Position numbers and translations under genes: made by a program. Shown in pieces: positions 12,281-23,364 of a DNA stretch of 64,000 nt. Position 1 is the first letter of the stretch; each line of letters begins with the position of its first letter. Below the pieces are notes generated by a model, which searched no databases, was not told the DNA's origin, and saw only the letters and a program-made list of their open reading frames with translations. Source of the DNA: Lactarius indigo (taxonomy: Eukaryota; Basidiomycota; Agaricomycetes; Russulales; Russulaceae); contig JAFKAC010000052.1 in assembly GCA_025766275.1 (NCBI GenBank), positions 310,001-374,000 on the forward strand, read 5' to 3'.

Positions 12281-13914
12281 TCCTTCTTTTGTCCGAAGAG
12301 TTTATCCACCATTAACTCTCGTACTTCAGGGGTTTGGGCGAACAAGGCTGCTACTTGGGCGTCGGCTTGTTCCTCGTTAGAAAGGGGACGGGATGCGGTC
12401 ATTGAGATAGTGGCGGTGGTTGGAGTAGGGTCACTTGTCCCTGCAGTTTTGACGGTAGTGGTGGCTTTTTGAGGACAGAATCTGGAGATGTGCCCTTGTC
12501 CTCGGCATCGGAAGCATCTTCCCTCTTTCTGGAGTAGCTTCTTTTCGTCCTCCGTCATTGCTGCTCGGGCTCGAGTTCGGCTGACGTCCATTGCATTTGG
12601 GTCCCTAGTTTTGTTGAGGGCGTTCAGCCATTGGTCGCGGGAGGCTCCTCCTTTCTTGTCTGTCCTTCCTTTGGTGAGTCTGTCTTTGAGGAGGAGGTAT
12701 TCCGCTTGCTGAAGCGTAACCGCCGTTTTCCAATCGTCCCAATCTACAGGGTGGTGGAACTTGATTGCGTTTATGACTAGCGCATTTGGGAGGCCTTTCT
12801 GGAAAATTTCCAGGGTAGTGGCCTCGTCCTTGTTATATCCTGCCTTATTGGCCAAATTGGAGAACTTGGCTATGTAAGTGTCGATGTCTTCTTTGTCCAT
12901 TCGTAAGTTTTGGATAGCGTGGCGGGCCTTTTGTTGTTGGGTAGTGTCGGTGTATGCCTGGATAAACCTTGTTTTGATAGTGTTCCATAGGTTTTCGGCG
13001 TTCATGGCCACTCCTCCCGCCAATTGGTCGGCTAGCCACTGTATTTGTTCTTCGACCCAGTCGTCCACTAGTGGTCCTCGGATGTACGAAAGAAGGGTCA
13101 TGGCGCGTGAATAAGGGAGGGTTGATTGTTGGACATTCGGGTTCATTCCACGGTAGAGTGCGAAGGCATTTAGGAAAGCTCTGCTGGCTTCTCGATCCCC
13201 TGTGAATTCTGGTGGGGGATTCCCTCCGAGTCGTCCGTTTGGTGGGGGAGGTCCTCCAGCGGCGGGTCCTGCTGCTGCTCCGCCGCCTCCACCTCCAGGC
13301 GCGCCGCCTCCGCCTCCACCTCCAGGCGCACCGCCTCCACCTCCAGGCGCACCGCCTCCATGATGGCTTCCTGCGCCTCCCATAGCGCCTCCTCCGCTTG
13401 TCGACATACTTCCTCCCACAAGATGTCCTCCACCACTTGCAGGATTCGCTGTCGAGGACCCTGCGGCTGGTTGCGAGGAGGTGAGGGTGGTGGAGAGTTG
13501 GGTGGTGGACATGTTGGCATACGATGCAAAGTCCACAGGTCGTTGGATGGTAGGCGTAAGTGTTGGGTTGTCTAAATCGGGTTCGGAAGATGGTTCTTCG
13601 ATATCAGAGTCGGCCTCGATGGCGCTGATTTGTCCTTTTCCTGGTCCTAGGCCTAGGTGTGCGGGGACGGGTTTATAGGAGTACCAGGAGTGTTTCGAAT
13701 CGGAGTAGGCGACGTAGGCCCAGATGTGTTGATCTTCGATATACTCGATTGGTTCGTATGTGAGTTTGTCGGGGTCGTAGACGTAGTACCCTTTGTCGTG
13801 TGGAGTGTTTCTCCAAAGAGCGGTTCCCTTGATAGAAGGTCTTAGGTCGTCGTAAGGATGCCGCTCCAGGTACTCTTTGACGAACTGTGTTCGGCTTCGG
13901 CTGGTGAGAGCCAC
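12265..13914 (-). CDS. gag: Gag polyprotein, family B (copy B1)
   Basis: 549-residue intact frame. It has a glycine-rich low-complexity block (about residues 165-225), a retrotransposon-gag capsid region (about 235-390), and one zinc knuckle CFRCRGQGHISRFC near residue 475. The frame begins with GTG in the context CCACAGTGG, as in family A; no ATG is available nearby. The stop overlaps pol by a -1 frame change. Confidence 0.9.
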   Translation of the reverse strand: MALTSRSRTQFVKEYLERHPYDDLRPSIKGTALWRNTPHDKGYYVYDPDKLTYEPIEYIEDQHIWAYVAYSDSKHSWYSYKPVPAHLGLGPGKGQISAIEADSDIEEPSSEPDLDNPTLTPTIQRPVDFASYANMSTTQLSTTLTSSQPAAGSSTANPASGGGHLVGGSMSTSGGGAMGGAGSHHGGGAPGGGGGAPGGGGGGGAPGGGGGGAAAGPAAGGPPPPNGRLGGNPPPEFTGDREASRAFLNAFALYRGMNPNVQQSTLPYSRAMTLLSYIRGPLVDDWVEEQIQWLADQLAGGVAMNAENLWNTIKTRFIQAYTDTTQQQKARHAIQNLRMDKEDIDTYIAKFSNLANKAGYNKDEATTLEIFQKGLPNALVINAIKFHHPVDWDDWKTAVTLQQAEYLLLKDRLTKGRTDKKGGASRDQWLNALNKTRDPNAMDVSRTRARAAMTEDEKKLLQKEGRCFRCRGQGHISRFCPQKATTTVKTAGTSDPTPTTATISMTASRPLSNEEQADAQVAALFAQTPEVRELMVDKLFGQKKDFLNA

Positions 13915-13919
13915 TGTGG

Positions 13920-13930
13920 AGACTAGACTT
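13920..13930 (-). promoter_or_regulatory. self-primer binding site of B1
   Basis: AAGTCTAGTCT on the minus strand, two bases from the LTR end. It is the exact reverse complement of AGACTAGACTT at 14153-14163 in the LTR. The sequence differs from the family-A site, but the 11-nt length, the 2-nt offset and the distance to TATA are the same. Confidence 0.65.
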
Positions 13931-13932
13931 AA

Positions 13933-14500
13933 TGTAACGCCACTACCGGGGCGTTGAGTACGACCTGTACTGAGTCAGTCAATCGCTCGGTAGTCAAAGC
14001 TCAAAGGCTCGACTTCAGTAGGAATGATGCACAAGAGTCACAAGGACGTATGTCACTTGGACTGTAGAGGAGGGCTAAGACTCGAAGGCCTAGCGAAGAC
14101 GAGGATCGGGGTTCAAGGAGACTCTGCGTAGACGAGTGTAGTATTACACAAGAAGTCTAGTCTACCGTACAAGCTAGGTATGACTAGGGTTAAATAGAAA
14201 CCGCATTGTGTGGCCATCACAAACAGATGGCGCCATCGTTAAATCAGGGAAGAAAGGAGCGAACATAAAGGGAACAAAGCAGGGATATATCAAGAATAAA
14301 GGGGAATCACGCGGGGCCGCGCGTGAGAAGGAACAGGTCAGGAACTGGCACATGTCAAGCCTTATCAAAAGAGAACGTCGATAAGCAAGGCGCGTGATAG
14401 AAACTGGGTAATCGTAAAGTCCGCATAGTCGTACAGGGCTCGTGTAGTGTGGGAAGGAAGTAGTGGCAAGGAAAGAGACAAGTCCAAGAAAAACGTAACA
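13933..14500 (-). repeat. 5' LTR of element B1
   Basis: 568 bp, TGTTACG to GTTACA, the same length as the 3' LTR of B2 (21124-21691). It holds a TATTTAA box (14190-14196) and, 33 bp downstream, AGACTAGACTT (14153-14163), the presumed 5' end of the RNA. Confidence 0.92.
14190..14196 (-). promoter_or_regulatory. TATA box in the B1 5' LTR
   Basis: TATTTAA on the minus strand, 33 bp upstream of the presumed transcript start AGACTAGACTT; the same pair occurs in B2 (21428-21434 and 21461-21471). Confidence 0.55.
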
Positions 14501-16071
14501 GGCATCCTCACGACGACCTAAGATCTTCTATCAAAGGAACCGCTCTTTGGAGAAACACTCCACACGACAAAGGGTACTACGTCTACGACCCCGATAAACT
14601 CACATACGAACCAATCGAATATATCGAAGATCAACACATCTGGGCCTACGTTGCCTACTCCAATTCAAAGCACTCCTGGTACTCCTATAAACCCGTCCCC
14701 ACGCACCTAGGCCTAGGACCAGGAAAAGGACAAATCAGCGCCATCGAGGCTGACTCCGACATCGAAGAACCATCTTCCGAACCCGACTTAGACAACCCAA
14801 CACTTACGCCTACCATCCAACGACCTGTGGATTTCGCATCATATGCCAACATGTCCACCACCCAACTCTCCACCACCCTCACCTCCTCGCAACCAGCCGC
14901 AGGATCCTCGGCAGCGAATCCTGCAAGTAGTGGAGGACATCCTGTGGGAGGAAGTATGTCGACAAGCGGAGGAGGCGCTGCGGGAAGCGCAGGAAGCCAT
15001 CATGGAGGCGGTGCGCCTGGAGGTGGAGGCGGCGCGCCTGGAGGTGGAGGCGGCGGAGCAGCAGCAGGTCCCGCCGCTGGAGGACCCCCCCCACCAAACA
15101 GGCGACTTGGAGGAAACCCCCCACCAGAATTTACCGGAGATCGAGAAGCCAGCAGAGCTTTCTTAAACGCCTTCGCACTCTATCGAGGAATGAACCCAAA
15201 CGTCCAACAGTTGACCCTCCCTTATTCACGCGCAATGACCCTTCTCTCGTACATCCGAGGACCACTGGTGGACGACTGGGTCGAAGAACAAATACAGTGG
15301 CTAGCCGACCAATTGGCGGGAGGGGTAGCCATGAACACCGAAAACCTATGGAACACCATCGAAACTAGGTTCATCCAGGCATACACCGACACTACTCAAC
15401 AACAAAAAGCCCGCCACGCCATTCAAAATCTATGAATGGACAAAGAAGACATCGACACCTATATAGCCAAGTTCTCTAATTTGGCCAATAAGGCAGGATA
15501 TAACAAGAACGAGGCCACTACCCTGGAGATTTTCCAGAAAGGCCTCCCAAATGCGCTAGTCATAAACGCAATCAAGTTCCACCACCCTGTAGACTGGGAC
15601 GATTGGAAAACGGCGGTTACGCTCCAGCAAGCGGAATATCTCCTCCTCAAAGATAGACTCACCAAAGGAAGAACAGACAAAAAGGGAGGAGCCTCCCGCG
15701 ACCAATGGTTGAGCGCTCTCAACAAAACTAGGGACCCAAACGCAATGGACGTCAGCCGAACCCGCGCCAGAGCAGCAATGACGGAGGACGAAAAGAAGCT
15801 ACTCCAGAAAGAGGGAAGATGCTTCTGATGCCGAGGACAAGGACACATCTCTAGATTCTGTCCTCAAAAAACAACCACTACCGTTAAAGCCGCAAGTACA
15901 AACGACTCTACTCCAACCACCGCCACTATTTCAATGACCGCATCACGTCCCCTTTCCAACGAGGAACAAGCTGACGCCCAAGTAGCGGCCCTGTTCGCTC
16001 AAACCCCCGAAGTATGAGAACTAATGGTGGACAAACTCTTCGGACAAAAGAAGGATTTTCTGAACGCTTGA
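14501..16071 (+). pseudogene. gag: Gag, family B (copy B2), truncated, three stops
   Basis: Homologous to B1 gag from residue 18 to the stop. The frame is broken by TGA at 15433-15435, 15826-15828 and 16015-16017. At each place B1 has CGA, so all three are single C-to-T changes in a CpG. The second one destroys the zinc knuckle (CF-stop-CRGQG). The glycine-rich block is a few codons shorter than in B1. Confidence 0.88.
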
Positions 16072-19000
16072 ACCCGGCGGCCTGGGCTAGAGCATTAAAA
16101 CTTAGCGTGTACAATAGCAGATTCCGATCTATGCGAATTCCAGTACTTTTCAAATCTGCTCACGCAACGGCCGAACGAAACGTTTTGGTAGACTCGGGTG
16201 CAACAGACAATTTCATAAGCGCAAACCTCCTGAAACGACTCAAAATAGCCTGGCTACCTACCGAACGCTCCATCAAGATATGGAACGTAGATGGAACCCA
16301 CAACCAAGGAGGAGAGATCACATCTTTCACCGACCTCACCGTTAAAACCGGAGGAAAAACCCAAAACCTTCGATTTCTCATCACGGACTTAGGAAACGAC
16401 GAAGTCATACTGGGATACCCCTGGTTTACGGCTTTCGAACCCAAGTTCCATTGGCGGGACGCCACACTCGATGAAGAATTCCAACCAGTGGTCATCACCA
16501 GCCTGCATTTGTCCAACGAAGCCATGCCTCTTGAAGCAACTATCAAGGCATTGGAGACGTATCAACTGGATGAATCAGCCTGGGAACGGCTACAAGAAGA
16601 GGACGAACCTTACATCCGACTGCGAAAAACGACAACAGCATCGGAATTGGCGCAGCAAGAAGCGGCCAAAAAACCCCAGAAAACCTTCGAAGAGATGGTC
16701 CCGGAAGAATACCGGAGGCATCAGAAAGTTTTCAGTGAAGAAGCGTCCCAGCGCTTCCCACCTTCGCGCCCGTGGGACCACGCCATTGATCTAGTTCCAA
16801 CCGCCCCTGAAACAATGGATTGCAAAGTATACCCACTCACAATCCCGGAAAATGAAAAACTAACAGAATTTGTAACCGAACACCTGGAAAAGAAGTACAT
16901 TCAACCGTCCAAGTCCCCCTACGCATCTCCCTTCTTTTTCATCAAAAAGAAGGACGGGAAACTACGCCCAGTACAGGACTATCGCCGCCTCAACGAACTA
17001 ACTGTAAAAAATCACTATCCACTCCCCCTAATCCCCGAACTCATCGACAAGATCCGAGAAGCAAGGCTTTACTCGAAGCTTGATATCCGATGGGGATACA
17101 ACAATGTTCGAATCAAACAGGGGGACGAATGGAAGGCGGCGTTCAAAACAAATCAGGGGTTATTTGAACCGCGAGTTATGTTCTTTGGCCTCACCAACTC
17201 CCCTAGCACCTTCCAAACCATGATGGACACCATCTTCCGGGAGTTAGTGTTGACAGGAGAAGTGATCGTCTACATGGACGATATCCTGATCGCGACCTCA
17301 GACGACCGCGCCCATCACAGAACGGTACTACACCAAGTCCTTGACCTTTGCGACAAACACGACCTATACATCAAACTGGAAAAATGCGTGTTTGAAGTCT
17401 ATGAGGTGGAATACCTGGGGCTAATCATTGGATATGGACAACTACGAATGGACCCAGTCAAAGTGCAGGGAGTCCGAGAATGGAAGGCGCCGACATCACT
17501 CAAAGAAGTACGAGCCTTCTTAGGGTTTTGCAATTTCTACCGGCGGTTTATACGGGGGTTCTCTACAATTGCGAGGCCCCTCCACGACCTTACAAAGAAA
17601 GATGCTCCCTGGGAATGGACGGAAGCCAGACAAAAAGCTTTCGATACCATCAAAGAGCGAATCAGTTCGGAACCGGTCTTGCTATTCCCAAAACTAGATC
17701 AGCCCTTCGAAATCGAAGTCGATGCTTCAAGTTACGCCCTAGGGGCTGTCCTAAATCAGAAGGGAGAAGACAACAAAATGCATCCGGTCGCATTCTATTC
17801 CGAATCCCTATCAGAAGCCGAGCGCAATTACGACATTTACGACAGGGAACTACTAGCGATCGTTAAAGCGTTACGCACCTGGCGAACATATCTCGTGGGA
17901 TCCCCCCATTTAATAACGATCCATACAGACCACGCCAACCTGCAGTACTGGAAAGAACCCAGAAAAATCAGTCGACGGGTAGCGCGGGAGTTCCAAGAAC
18001 TGTCGGAGTACAACTTTATACTCAAACATATCCCTGGTACCAAGAATACACAAGCGGACTCCTTATCAAGAAGACCTGATTATGATGACGGCACCAGCGA
18101 CAATGATCACGTCATAGTACTCCCAGATGATGTATTTCTCAAAGTCACCCAAACGTCCATGCACGACATGGATATATGGACTCAAATTGCACAGAATATG
18201 GACGAAGCAGCACTCCTCCCATGGGTAGAACCCCACAACCTAAAGAAACACGATGGGCTGTGGTGGAAGGGCGATGCTCTCGTTGTTGTGGGAAACAACG
18301 AACTTAAACGGGGAGTAATCACCTTTTTCCACGATACTCCAAGCGCGGGACACCCAGGAATTGCAAACACTCTAGAGCTACTACGCCGCGATTTCTGGTG
18401 GCCCAACATGCGCAAAGATGTGGAAGCCTACGTCAAGGGGTGTGCAACGTGCCAAAGCAACAAGATCAACAATCACCGACAGAAACCCCACTTATTTCCT
18501 ATCACCACCGAACCATCGGCCGAACCGTTCGAAGTGGTAGCCATGGACTTCATAGTCAAACTCCCGATATCAAAAGGATTCGACTCAATCCTCACCGTCA
18601 CAGACCACGATTGCTCAAAAGCAGCAATATTCATACCGTGTAACGAAGCCATAACGTCGGAAGGTGTGGCAAAACTTTATCTCCGACATGTCTATCCCCA
18701 TTACGGCCTACCCCGAAGGATCATATCCGATCAGGATCCAAGATTCGCATCTATGTTCATGCGACAATTGTGTAAAATGTTGGGGATACAGCAAAACGTA
18801 TCATCAGCGTATCACCCGCAAACAGATGGTCAATCAGAACGAACCAATCAATGGTTAGAGCAATACCTGCAACACTGGTGTAACATACAACAGGACAACT
18901 GGGCGGAACTTCTACCCATGGCGCAATTCGCTCACAATTCTTGGAAAAACGCCACCACCAAGCACTCCCCCTTCTCTCTCATTATGGGGTGGGAACCACG

Positions 19001-19592
19001 AACTACGTGGACACCAAAACCATCGCACAGCCCCACAGTAGATCAAAGACTGGAAGAATTGCAGATACTCCGGCAACATGCGCAAGATAGTATCAAACAC
19101 GCGCAACACCTCATGATCCAACGGGGAAAAACAGGATTCACACCTTATCAGCAAGGGGATCAAGTGTGGTTAGAAGGGACCAATCTCCGTACCTTCTACC
19201 CCACAAGCAAACTAGCCCCAAAGCGGTACGGACCCTTTAAAATCGTCAAGGTTCTATCAGACGTTTCGTACGAACTGGAACTTCCGGCATCATGGAAAAT
19301 ACACCCAGTATTCCACGCGAACCTTTTGACACCATACAAGGAAACGGAGATGCACGGCATAAACTACACCCGACCTCCGCCGGACCTTATCGATGGAGAA
19401 GAAGAGTATGAAGTGGAGCGGATCGAAGGCGCCCAGGAACGAGGAAGGGGGCGCAAACTCCACTACCTAGTAAAGTGGAAGGGATTCCCACCAAGCGATA
19501 ACACATGGGAACCCGCAACAAACATGACCCACGCCACAGACGTCATCAAAGACTTCTACCAACAACATCCGACTGCCAAGGGGGCTGGATGA
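16057..19592 (+). CDS. pol: Pol polyprotein, family B (copy B2), chromodomain included
   Basis: A continuous frame of about 1175 residues. Aspartic protease (VDSGATDNFI at about 16190), reverse transcriptase (YMDDILIAT at about 17270), RNase H (VDASSYALGAVL at about 17720), integrase with zinc region (about 18330-18470) and DDE core (MDFIVKLP, SDQDPRFAS, AYHPQTDGQSERTNQW), and a C-terminal chromodomain (about 19395-19560) expected to target integration to modified chromatin. The -1 frame relative to gag and the lack of a good ATG suggest frameshifting at TTTT (16056-16059). The terminal TGA replaces a CGA in B1; the older stop is probably the TAA nine bases further. This is the best-preserved pol in the window. 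Confidence 0.92.
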
Positions 19593-19640
19593 ACAATATA
19601 AAGACACCCCTTTCGCATCCCCACATCCCTCAGCCCAAAG

Positions 19641-21089
19641 ATGACCAACACCCCAATATCCGACACTACCCTCGTCAACATCCTCAGCAACCCCCAACTC
19701 GAAGCCGCCCTCGAACGAGGGATTGTCACCATCAATCTCACCGACATCCCCCGTCTGTCACCACCACCGTCCCCCCAACATATCGCCATCACCACCCCTA
19801 TCCCCATCGAACGAGAACCTGGGGAACTTACCCCGTCAACACCGGAGGAAGGACAATACTCTCCAACACCACCTCCTCAGCAACAGTCGACTCCCCCACC
19901 TGAACCACGATCCCAATCACCACCATCTTCCCCATCATCCACACCACCCCCACCGCTAGAACCGTTTACCCCGGTTCGCGTCCATACCCCCATTGACTAC
20001 GATCGACCCGACTCCCCTCCTAACGATACAGACGACCCCGGTGCCCCATTCTTTCCAAACACTCCTGGTACCCCCAAGTACTACCCACTACTGATCCCAC
20101 TACCAGATGGTGGATCTAACCCAGCGAAGTATATCTACTATCGCAAGGGGTTCACTGAGGTAGTGGGGACAATGGGCGCGGGACAACCCCATTACGGAGA
20201 GGAGGTCTATCTCTCGTCACTTAGGCCAAACGTCTCGGCGCCACCCTTTACAGCGGAACAACTACAATTCTTTGACCCTCACGACATCCGTGCCTGTGCT
20301 CTAGACGAAACACTCATAGAGCTTAACTCACCTCGTCTCACGGCTGAAATTACTAGGCTGAGGACGGGACTTTTGGCGCTCAAAGAACTCGACGAGAAGT
20401 ACGAGAAGCTGGAGGAGGATACACGCAAACTACGAGCGGAATGGCTCACGGTCGACTTGATGCTAGCCAGCACCAAGAGGCGCCTTCAGTACGCAGGGGC
20501 GCTGACTACCATCGGCAACGAATATGCGCGTATGACAGCCCTACCAGCCCCACTTCGCCACTCCCGTTACGCCATCCCATTTTCCCCACGACGCGGAGGA
20601 CCATTAGAATTCCCCCACCTCGCCGACAAACCCCACCGCCGACGCTGCTACCACTGCAACAGCCCCCACCATATCGTACGCGACTGTCCCACCAGACCAC
20701 GACCTGCCTGCCGACATTGCCAAAGCCAGGAACACCAATCCCATCGATGTATATTCCGCCGTGCAGGCATGGTCGAAGAAGTGATCACGACCCATCAGGC
20801 AGAAGAACGCATACGGCAAGCAGTGGCCACGGAGGCCACCACCTCCTTCACCGTCCCCGAACCACCGACGATCGCGGCCAACACTCAAGGAAGGTGGTGC
20901 AGGCGGTGCTTCCGCACTGATGCCAATCATGACGAGATTTGGTGCCCACAGTACGAAATGTGTCGCAAGTGTGGCAAACGCGGGCCCTTCCTCTTCCTCA
21001 AAACACATTACTGTCGACTCGACATCTCTCCGTGGCTGGAGAATGACCTCGATGCTGACATCTATGACCTCATAGATCCGGAGTCCTGA
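19641..21089 (+). CDS. Third ORF of family B (copy B2), zinc-knuckle accessory protein
   Basis: 482 residues, ATG 48 bp after the pol stop, and intact. Proline-rich N terminus, a region with PHYGEEVYLSSLRPNVSAPP, a coiled-coil-like segment beginning LTAEITRLR, then four cysteine/histidine clusters (CYHCNSPHHIVRDC, CRHCQSQEHQSHRC, CRRCFRTDANHDEIWC, CRKCGKRGPF). Both copies keep the frame open although gag of this copy has decayed, which argues for a real protein. Position after pol and before the LTR is unusual for gypsy elements without an envelope; there is no signal peptide or membrane segment, so it is not env-like. Confidence 0.82.
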   Translation: MTNTPISDTTLVNILSNPQLEAALERGIVTINLTDIPRLSPPPSPQHIAITTPIPIEREPGELTPSTPEEGQYSPTPPPQQQSTPPPEPRSQSPPSSPSSTPPPPLEPFTPVRVHTPIDYDRPDSPPNDTDDPGAPFFPNTPGTPKYYPLLIPLPDGGSNPAKYIYYRKGFTEVVGTMGAGQPHYGEEVYLSSLRPNVSAPPFTAEQLQFFDPHDIRACALDETLIELNSPRLTAEITRLRTGLLALKELDEKYEKLEEDTRKLRAEWLTVDLMLASTKRRLQYAGALTTIGNEYARMTALPAPLRHSRYAIPFSPRRGGPLEFPHLADKPHRRRCYHCNSPHHIVRDCPTRPRPACRHCQSQEHQSHRCIFRRAGMVEEVITTHQAEERIRQAVATEATTSFTVPEPPTIAANTQGRWCRRCFRTDANHDEIWCPQYEMCRKCGKRGPFLFLKTHYCRLDISPWLENDLDADIYDLIDPES

Positions 21090-21123
21090 AGTCGAGGCGT
21101 CTTCAGACCAAGACGGGGGGTAA

Positions 21124-21691
21124 TGTTACGATTTTCTTGGACTCGTTTCTTTCCTTACCATTATTTCCCTCCCGCACTATACGAGCCCTGTACGATTACG
21201 TGGACTTTACGATTACCCGGTTTCTATCACGCGCCTTGCTTATCAACGTTCTCCTTTGATAAAGCTTGACATGTGCCAGTTTCCGACTTGTTCCCTCTCA
21301 CGCACAACCCCGCATGATTCTCCTTTATTCTCGATATATCCCTGCTTTGTTCCCTTTATGTTCATTCCTTTCTTCCTCGGTTTGGCGATGGCGCCATCTG
21401 TTTGTAATGGCCATACAATACGATTTCTATTTAACCCTAGTCATACCTAGCTTGTACGGTAGACTAGACTTCTTGTGTAATACTACACTCGTCTGCGCGA
21501 AGTCTCCTTGTTCCCTGACCCTCGTTTTTGCTAGACCTTCGAGTCTTAGCCTCCCTCTACAGTCCAAGTGACGCGCGTCCTTGTGACTCTTGTGCATCAT
21601 CTCTACTGAAGTCGAGCCTTTGAGCTTTGACTACCGAGTGATCGACTGACTTGGTACAGGTCGTACTCAACGCCCCTGTAGTGGCGTTACA
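21124..21691 (+). repeat. 3' LTR of element B2
   Basis: 568 bp, TGTTACG to GTTACA, directly after GGGGGGTAA. Contains TATTTAA (21428-21434) and AGACTAGACTT (21461-21471) in the same spacing as the B1 LTR. Confidence 0.92.
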
Positions 21692-22412
21692 CTTAACCCC
21701 TGCACGGAATCTGCTCCGCTTCGAACTCACACGGACTCGTCTCCCAACAGTGCAGCCAGGGCCACCCTGAACCCGTATTCTACAGCAACCGCGCCACTTG
21801 TTATGTGAGCGTGGAGCCATCACAGCACGAGGTGGTGGCGGATTGTGACGGCACTTCTATTCAAGTATAATAATGTTGTGTACGTTACAGATGAACTTTT
21901 GGTGTAGCAGTAATACTCGTCACAATCTCAAGTCGTTATGTCAGCACTCACGTTCAGACCGCATGTTCAATTCTGTCCAAATCCAGTTTATTATGTACCC
22001 TTAGCTGTATTATGAAATATGAGATGAGAGGTCAGCCGACTTGGCAAGCAAGGTGATCAAACAATAATTAAGATAGAGCCAAGAGCAAAAAGAGAAAAGT
22101 CTGGTACAGTACACTGTAATTTTTCTAACTAGCTACCCTCTGAATTATAATCAATTGTAAGCACATACAACCCGTGTGAAGAGTTTTAGTTTATACAATC
22201 CACAAAAGCGATTACCATTCATGGGCATAATTGCCAAACAATTTCAAAACCATCGAACGACCACAATCGCTTTCGGCGATTTGTAATCCCGGACCTGCTC
22301 AGACCGCTTATGGCGATTATAAGCGGTTATAACCACTTGTCAACCTTTTTTTTATTTGCTGATGTGCATGGACCCGCGTGCCTGGCGCTTGCTCTGGCCC
22401 GGGTAATAGTAA
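21692..22412. other. Sequence between element B2 and the CACTA element
   Basis: About 720 bp with no supported gene. It contains several near-copies of GCGATT and GCGGTTATAA-like motifs (22200-22350) of unknown meaning. It is the flank into which both B2 and the CACTA element inserted. Confidence 0.6.
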
Positions 22413-22449
22413 CACTGTGAAAAAAAAATAGAATGAATTTCATCCAAAA
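22413..22449 (+). repeat. left terminal inverted repeat of the CACTA element
   Basis: Starts CACTGTGAAAA and ends TTTCATCCAAAA; pairs with 35989-36025 (32/37 identical after reverse complement, no gaps). Preceded by TAA. Confidence 0.85.
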
Positions 22450-22870
22450 AATTCTCCTAATCATGGATCAAATTAAATCTTCGGTAGGATCAATATCAGT
22501 ATGTTGTAGATAATTATCAGTATCGCATAGGATTATGAAAGTAGGCTTAAATGAATCCAAGATTTGTGGGAAATCAGTCTAACCGAAAATGACACACCGT
22601 AAGCCGATCTTAGGATGAACATCAGTAGGAAATATTTGGATGAAAATTAGCATCAGTTTCGACTGAAAATCAGTCTCGATTGTTGAATGAATATCAGTAT
22701 CGTGCTTTGGATGAAAATCAGTCTTTATCTTTAGCTGAAGATAAGGACCGATCTTAGGATGGAAATCATTCTGTATTATTGGATGATAATCATCGATAAT
22801 CAGCACCCCCTCTCCGGATTCCTTGGATGACTTTCAGCACGCCTTATGTTGACATTCACCCGAAAACCAT
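22450..22870. repeat. left subterminal repeat array of the CACTA element
   Basis: About ten degenerate copies of TTGGATGAAAATCAGT spaced roughly 25-40 bp apart. CACTA elements carry such arrays as binding sites for their TnpA-type protein, so that role is inferred here. Confidence 0.7.
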
Positions 22871-23364
22871 TCTATAGTGTTCAGAATATATATATAATAT
22901 AAACAATATACCGATATCCCCAGGTAATTATCCCCATTGTGTACTTGATTGCGCACGTCAACATGTCAACCCTGGGGCCCAGATCTCCATTTGTAAAACG
23001 TCAAGAATTCGAAGCCATGCCTGCACACGTGTCTAAAGCCGTCACTATGAGGTAAATAGACGTGCACGCAGTATGATGAGGGTGGGAAATAGATTCGGTG
23101 CGTACCTTGTTAACTGTCGTGTTGAGTTGCGGCCTCAAGGCCCCCCCACCTATTCTTCTGCGTCGACCTCATCATTGATATCGTCCAATGTCTCAAGCTC
23201 AACGCCCTCACTCTCGGTCTCAATGGGGGTTGCCTTTTGCTTTCCTTTGGTCTTGGAGCTCGCTTTTGTGGTATTGGATCTGGTCTTCTGCCTCTTCCTT
23301 GGCTGTTGGGCGGCCACAGTTGCTGGTGCTGCACATTTGGATTTTGAACCCACGGCAACCGCGG

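Larger units (their letters stand above)
6738..14500 (-). mobile_element. Ty3/gypsy chromovirus B1 (family B)
   Basis: Minus-strand element with a complete 5' LTR (13933-14500), PBS, gag, pol with chromodomain, a third ORF, a polypurine tract (GACGGGGGG next to 7212-7220) and a 3' LTR cut at 6738 by the insertion of A1. Its right end abuts codon 18 of the gag of a second family-B copy (B2, opposite strand), so B1 most likely inserted into B2; the 5 bp GGCAT at 14501 would be one target-site copy. One in-frame stop separates the chromodomain from pol. Confidence 0.92.
14501..21691 (+). mobile_element. Ty3/gypsy chromovirus B2 (family B), 5' end displaced
   Basis: Plus-strand copy beginning within codon 18 of gag, exactly at the end of B1, and running through gag, pol, the third ORF, a polypurine tract (GACGGGGGG, 21112-21120) and a complete 568-bp 3' LTR. 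The missing 5' LTR and gag start should lie to the left of B1, outside the window. Three CGA-to-TGA stops in gag and one at the end of pol mark it as inactive. Confidence 0.9.

Noticed and set aside
13933..21691. B1/B2 as one large palindromic element
   Set aside because: The junction falls inside gag codon 18 of B2 and exactly at the LTR end of B1, which fits an insertion, not a head-to-head unit.
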